Shown here in pieces: positions 61,840 to 64,000 of a stretch of DNA of 64,000 nucleotides (position 1 is its first letter; each line of letters opens with the position of its first letter). The stretch is from positions 161,591,290 to 161,655,289 of the forward strand of contig NC_134834.1 in assembly GCF_004210375.1 (NCBI RefSeq), read 5' to 3'. Below the pieces are notes generated by a model that was not told the DNA's origin, did not search any database, and saw only the letters and a program-made list of their open reading frames with translations. This DNA comes from Tachypleus tridentatus (taxonomy: Eukaryota; Arthropoda; Merostomata; Xiphosura; Limulidae). A program made the position numbers and the translations under genes.

Positions 61840-63402
61840 ACAAACATTTTTTTTACAATTTGAGCAAACAATTTTCGACTGTCTATCTTTTGATCTGCCA
61901 CACAAATGGCATCGTCCTCTTTTTGCCCTCTTTGCAGGCGGTTCACATGAGGTAGTTTTGTCATTATCTTTGCAGTAAATTTCTTTGACTTCAAGCACTA
62001 ATTGCCGTATAAATTCTCTTCTGGCTCTAGATTTATGTTGACGAAGAAATTCTGAATGTTTTGTCGAGTATAGAACGAAAGCATTGTACGCGGCAAGATC
62101 TAGAATGTTATAGAATATGCAGACTGACCAGCGCTTTGATCGCCTCTTTGTTGTATAATATCTCACCAGTTGATCGAGAGTGTCGACACCTGCCTTCGTT
62201 GCATTGTAAAAATTGACGATTTCGGGCTTTCCATTCTTTTCTACTTCACCAGACTGATGCTGAGAACTCAGTAGTAGCACATATTTTCCTGGTTTATCTG
62301 AGTGCCTGAGAAGAGTGATGTCGTCATGGTAGAAAAACTTTGGTAATAACTCTCTAGATTTTGCATTTATTTCAGGAGGCAGGAAGGTTCTTGATTTCCG
62401 TATGGTTCCAACAAGTCCTGTTCTTTTTGTTCGTAGGTACTTGGCAAGTGTCATTGTTGTGAAGAAATTATCTGTCGTTATTGTCCTTCCTTTTCCAACA
62501 AATGGCTGGCTCAGTACTCTGACTATTCTTTCTCCTTGATTTGTTTCTGTCGTATTTCCAACCTTTCCAGTATAAATTTGAGCATTGAGGAGGTAACTTA
62601 TCTTTGCATCTGTTAGGCACCAAATCTTTATTCCGTATTTGCCTGGCTTTGTCGGAATGTATGTTCTGAAGCCAACTCTTCCTTTGAAGTTACATAGTTG
62701 TTCATCCACTGTCAGGTATTCGCTTGGGTTGTAACTGTTTTTGAAATTTTCAATGAAAAAATTCCACACTCCAGAGATGGCGGCATCTTTGATTTCTCTA
62801 TTTCTTTGAGAGTGGATGTCAAATCTGATTTTTGAGCACAATTTTTTGAATTTGTCTTGTGTAATCAGTTTTCGCAAAAATGGCAAACCGAATTCGGTTG
62901 AAAACATTTCGTCTATCGATGCATTTTTGGATTTGCTTATTCTAAGGAAAAGATTAGCTGCGATCCATTTCCAGAGGTCTTCTTCAAAAATTGGTTCTTT
63001 CATGACGGTGTTTGTTGAGTGAATGATCTGTTCCATCATATTATCAGAAATGAAAATTTTGAATGTTTCGAATGGTGTAGAGACTCTTGGAGCAGCTTGC
63101 CTTGCAATGCCTGGGTTCCCATTGAATATATTGAGAGCTGCGGTTCTCCTGTTGATCCTTGAAGGTGTTGTTGAATAACTAAAATTCTTATCTTTGGACA
63201 AAAGTTCGTTCACTGGCATCGTAGTAAGATCTTCTTGATTACTTTCTTCACTTTCAGAAGGGTACGGCGCGATTTGTTCATCATTTTCGGCTTCAGAAGG
63301 ATCATCATCACAACTTTCAGAGTAGTCTTCAACATTATCATGTTCACTTTCATCGTCGGATGGATTTGTCAGTAAATATACAGCTTCATCAAGAGATATC
63401 AT
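61837..63402 (-). CDS. piggyBac transposase, full catalytic core, C-terminal amber stop
   Basis: 521 residues from ATG at 63402 (A at -3). An acidic, disordered N-terminus (about 1-60) precedes the RNase H-like transposase domain. The catalytic aspartates are all present: D233 in VDEQLCNFKGR, D311 in TTDNFFTT, and D407 with D410 in GVDTLDQ. The typical FRTYIPTKPGKYGIKI block is intact, a basic KRAKRGR stretch (nuclear signal) lies near 488-497, and a Cys-rich zinc-binding tail starts at about 498. The enzyme excises and inserts the element at TTAA without leaving a scar. The frame stops at TAG (61837-61839). Read past it, 12 more codons with further Cys and His lead to TAA at 61801-61803, so the zinc-binding tail that contacts the ends is clipped. 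The enzyme may be inactive or impaired. I rejected the in-frame GTG three codons upstream as start. Confidence 0.92.
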   Translation of the reverse strand: MISLDEAVYLLTNPSDDESEHDNVEDYSESCDDDPSEAENDEQIAPYPSESEESNQEDLTTMPVNELLSKDKNFSYSTTPSRINRRTAALNIFNGNPGIARQAAPRVSTPFETFKIFISDNMMEQIIHSTNTVMKEPIFEEDLWKWIAANLFLRISKSKNASIDEMFSTEFGLPFLRKLITQDKFKKLCSKIRFDIHSQRNREIKDAAISGVWNFFIENFKNSYNPSEYLTVDEQLCNFKGRVGFRTYIPTKPGKYGIKIWCLTDAKISYLLNAQIYTGKVGNTTETNQGERIVRVLSQPFVGKGRTITTDNFFTTMTLAKYLRTKRTGLVGTIRKSRTFLPPEINAKSRELLPKFFYHDDITLLRHSDKPGKYVLLLSSQHQSGEVEKNGKPEIVNFYNATKAGVDTLDQLVRYYTTKRRSKRWSVCIFYNILDLAAYNAFVLYSTKHSEFLRQHKSRARREFIRQLVLEVKEIYCKDNDKTTSCEPPAKRAKRGRCHLCGRSKDRQSKIVCSNCKKNVC

Positions 63403-63430
63403 TTTTGACACGGTTTGAAGATTTCAGCTC

Positions 63431-63441
63431 CTATATATATA
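63431..63441 (-). promoter_or_regulatory. TATA box of the piggyBac transposase
   Basis: CTATATATATA sits 29-39 bp upstream of the start codon on the minus strand. A start site about 30 bp downstream would leave a 5' UTR of only about 10 bases. Confidence 0.6.
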
Positions 63442-63455
63442 GGATTTGTGGATTC

Positions 63456-63534
63456 TTCTAGAATATCCTAGAAGCTTCAAGAATATTCTAGATTATTCTA
63501 AATACTTCTGTAAAGTTTCTAGAATGTTCTAGAA
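63456..63534 (-). promoter_or_regulatory. Heat-shock-element array upstream of the piggyBac transposase
   Basis: From 63456 to 63498 nine triplets alternate TTC and GAA at exact 5 bp steps (56, 61, 66, 71, 76, 81, 86, 91, 96). Seven are perfect; TCC at 63466 and GAT at 63491 each have one mismatch. A second group at 63517-63534 has four perfect alternating units (TTC, GAA, TTC, GAA). This is the nGAAn inverted-pentamer consensus bound by heat shock factor; three units suffice in known genes. The array starts 15 bp upstream of the TATA box, as in arthropod hsp promoters. Confidence 0.7.
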
Positions 63535-64000
63535 CAGGCATGGGCAAACTAGGAAATAATCAGGACCGTCTAAAATTATTGTTGGAGTAGAGTTATTATC
63601 CTAAATATCCATCTTTTGAAAAGAAGTTGTAAAATTAATATATATTTACTATAATTTGCTTTTTTCGGTTGCCCAGGCCTGTTCTAGAATTATTCAGGAA
63701 ATATTATTAATATTATAAAATAAATAAAGTCATTTTTATGTTTTTTGATCTGGGGCCTAATAGGCCCCAAAATACCCTTAGTGGATGTTTTAAAAAATTT
63801 TTTAAATATTATTCCGCAAATGTCTGAAAAGTCAAAATATTATTGCTCCTTAAAATATAAAGGGATAGGGTCAGTTAATGGCAATTTCATTTAAATACAA
63901 AATGATTAGCCTAATATTAATAACCTTTCAAGTTGCTCTGGGGCCTATTAGGCCCCAATTTTCGTAGGAGTGTTAAAAAATACCTTACTAAACAATAACA

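Larger units (their letters stand above)
61714..63972 (-). mobile_element. piggyBac transposon, nearly intact
   Basis: The 2259 bp element is flanked by TTAA at 61710-61713 and 63973-63976. Both ends read CACTCCTACGAAA inwards, a 13 bp terminal inverted repeat. Further in lies a subterminal inverted repeat ACATCCACTAA (about 61731 and, inverted, about 63779). A 17 bp GGGGCC-type palindrome occurs at 61755-61771, 63752-63768 and 63940-63956. The transposase occupies the minus strand, with an apparent promoter at 63431-63534. The low decay suggests a fairly recent insertion. Confidence 0.92.

Noticed and set aside
62816-63022. Plus-strand frame inside the transposase
   Set aside because: Antisense shadow of the piggyBac coding region.
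1-64000. CRISPR arrays, operons, ribosome binding sites
   Set aside because: The window is eukaryotic, with introns and SINEs; no regularly spaced identical repeats with unique spacers were seen.

Overview
The window looks like a gene-poor, AT-rich stretch of a large arthropod nuclear genome. I infer a chelicerate, most likely a horseshoe crab. The grounds are long introns with standard GT-AG splice sites, the absence of operons, and many copies of tRNA-derived SINEs of a type I associate with Xiphosura. The species call is an inference from repeats and was not tested by any search.

Two host genes can be supported. At the left edge (1210-2928, +) are the last three coding exons of an unidentified gene. 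Its acidic, Ser/Asn-rich C-terminal tail carries repeated short Trp motifs such as GIWNP, SIWST, DIWNPP and DVWSN. The main gene spans 33756-54425 (+) and encodes a multi-repeat beta-thymosin/ciboulot-type actin-binding protein. Its first coding exon carries one repeat, five exons of exactly 114 bp (all phase 1-1) carry one repeat each, and a short last exon ends the protein, giving 242 residues and six repeats. Two further phase-compatible stretches (41239 and 49264) end in stop codons and could be alternative terminal exons; the first is a decayed seventh repeat. Introns hold an old repeat family present twice (about 34.1-36.4 and 51.5-53.4 kb) and a degenerate short tandem array (about 46.86-47.5 kb).

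The 29 kb between the two genes and the final 10 kb are mainly mobile-element debris. They hold an internally deleted hAT-type transposase (5.3-7.7 kb), a mariner remnant (15.9-16.5 kb), probable retroelement leader fragments (23.8-26.4 kb) containing a 10 x 33 bp minisatellite, a 176 bp tandem duplication (28.4 kb), a TTAA-flanked piggyBac-type MITE (31.56 kb), a Tc1-type element with terminal inverted repeats of about 210 bp (56.5-58.1 kb), a hAT-type MITE with a perfect 8 bp duplication (58.6-59.0 kb), and about 20 SINE insertions in three families, several with perfect target-site duplications.

The most striking element is a nearly intact piggyBac transposon at 61714-63972, flanked by TTAA. 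Its 521-residue transposase keeps all the catalytic aspartates but has one amber codon 12 codons before the ancestral stop. Directly upstream of its start codon lie a TATA box and then a run of nine alternating TTC/GAA pentamers at perfect 5 bp spacing, followed by four more. This matches the heat-shock-factor binding consensus and suggests a stress-driven transposase promoter.
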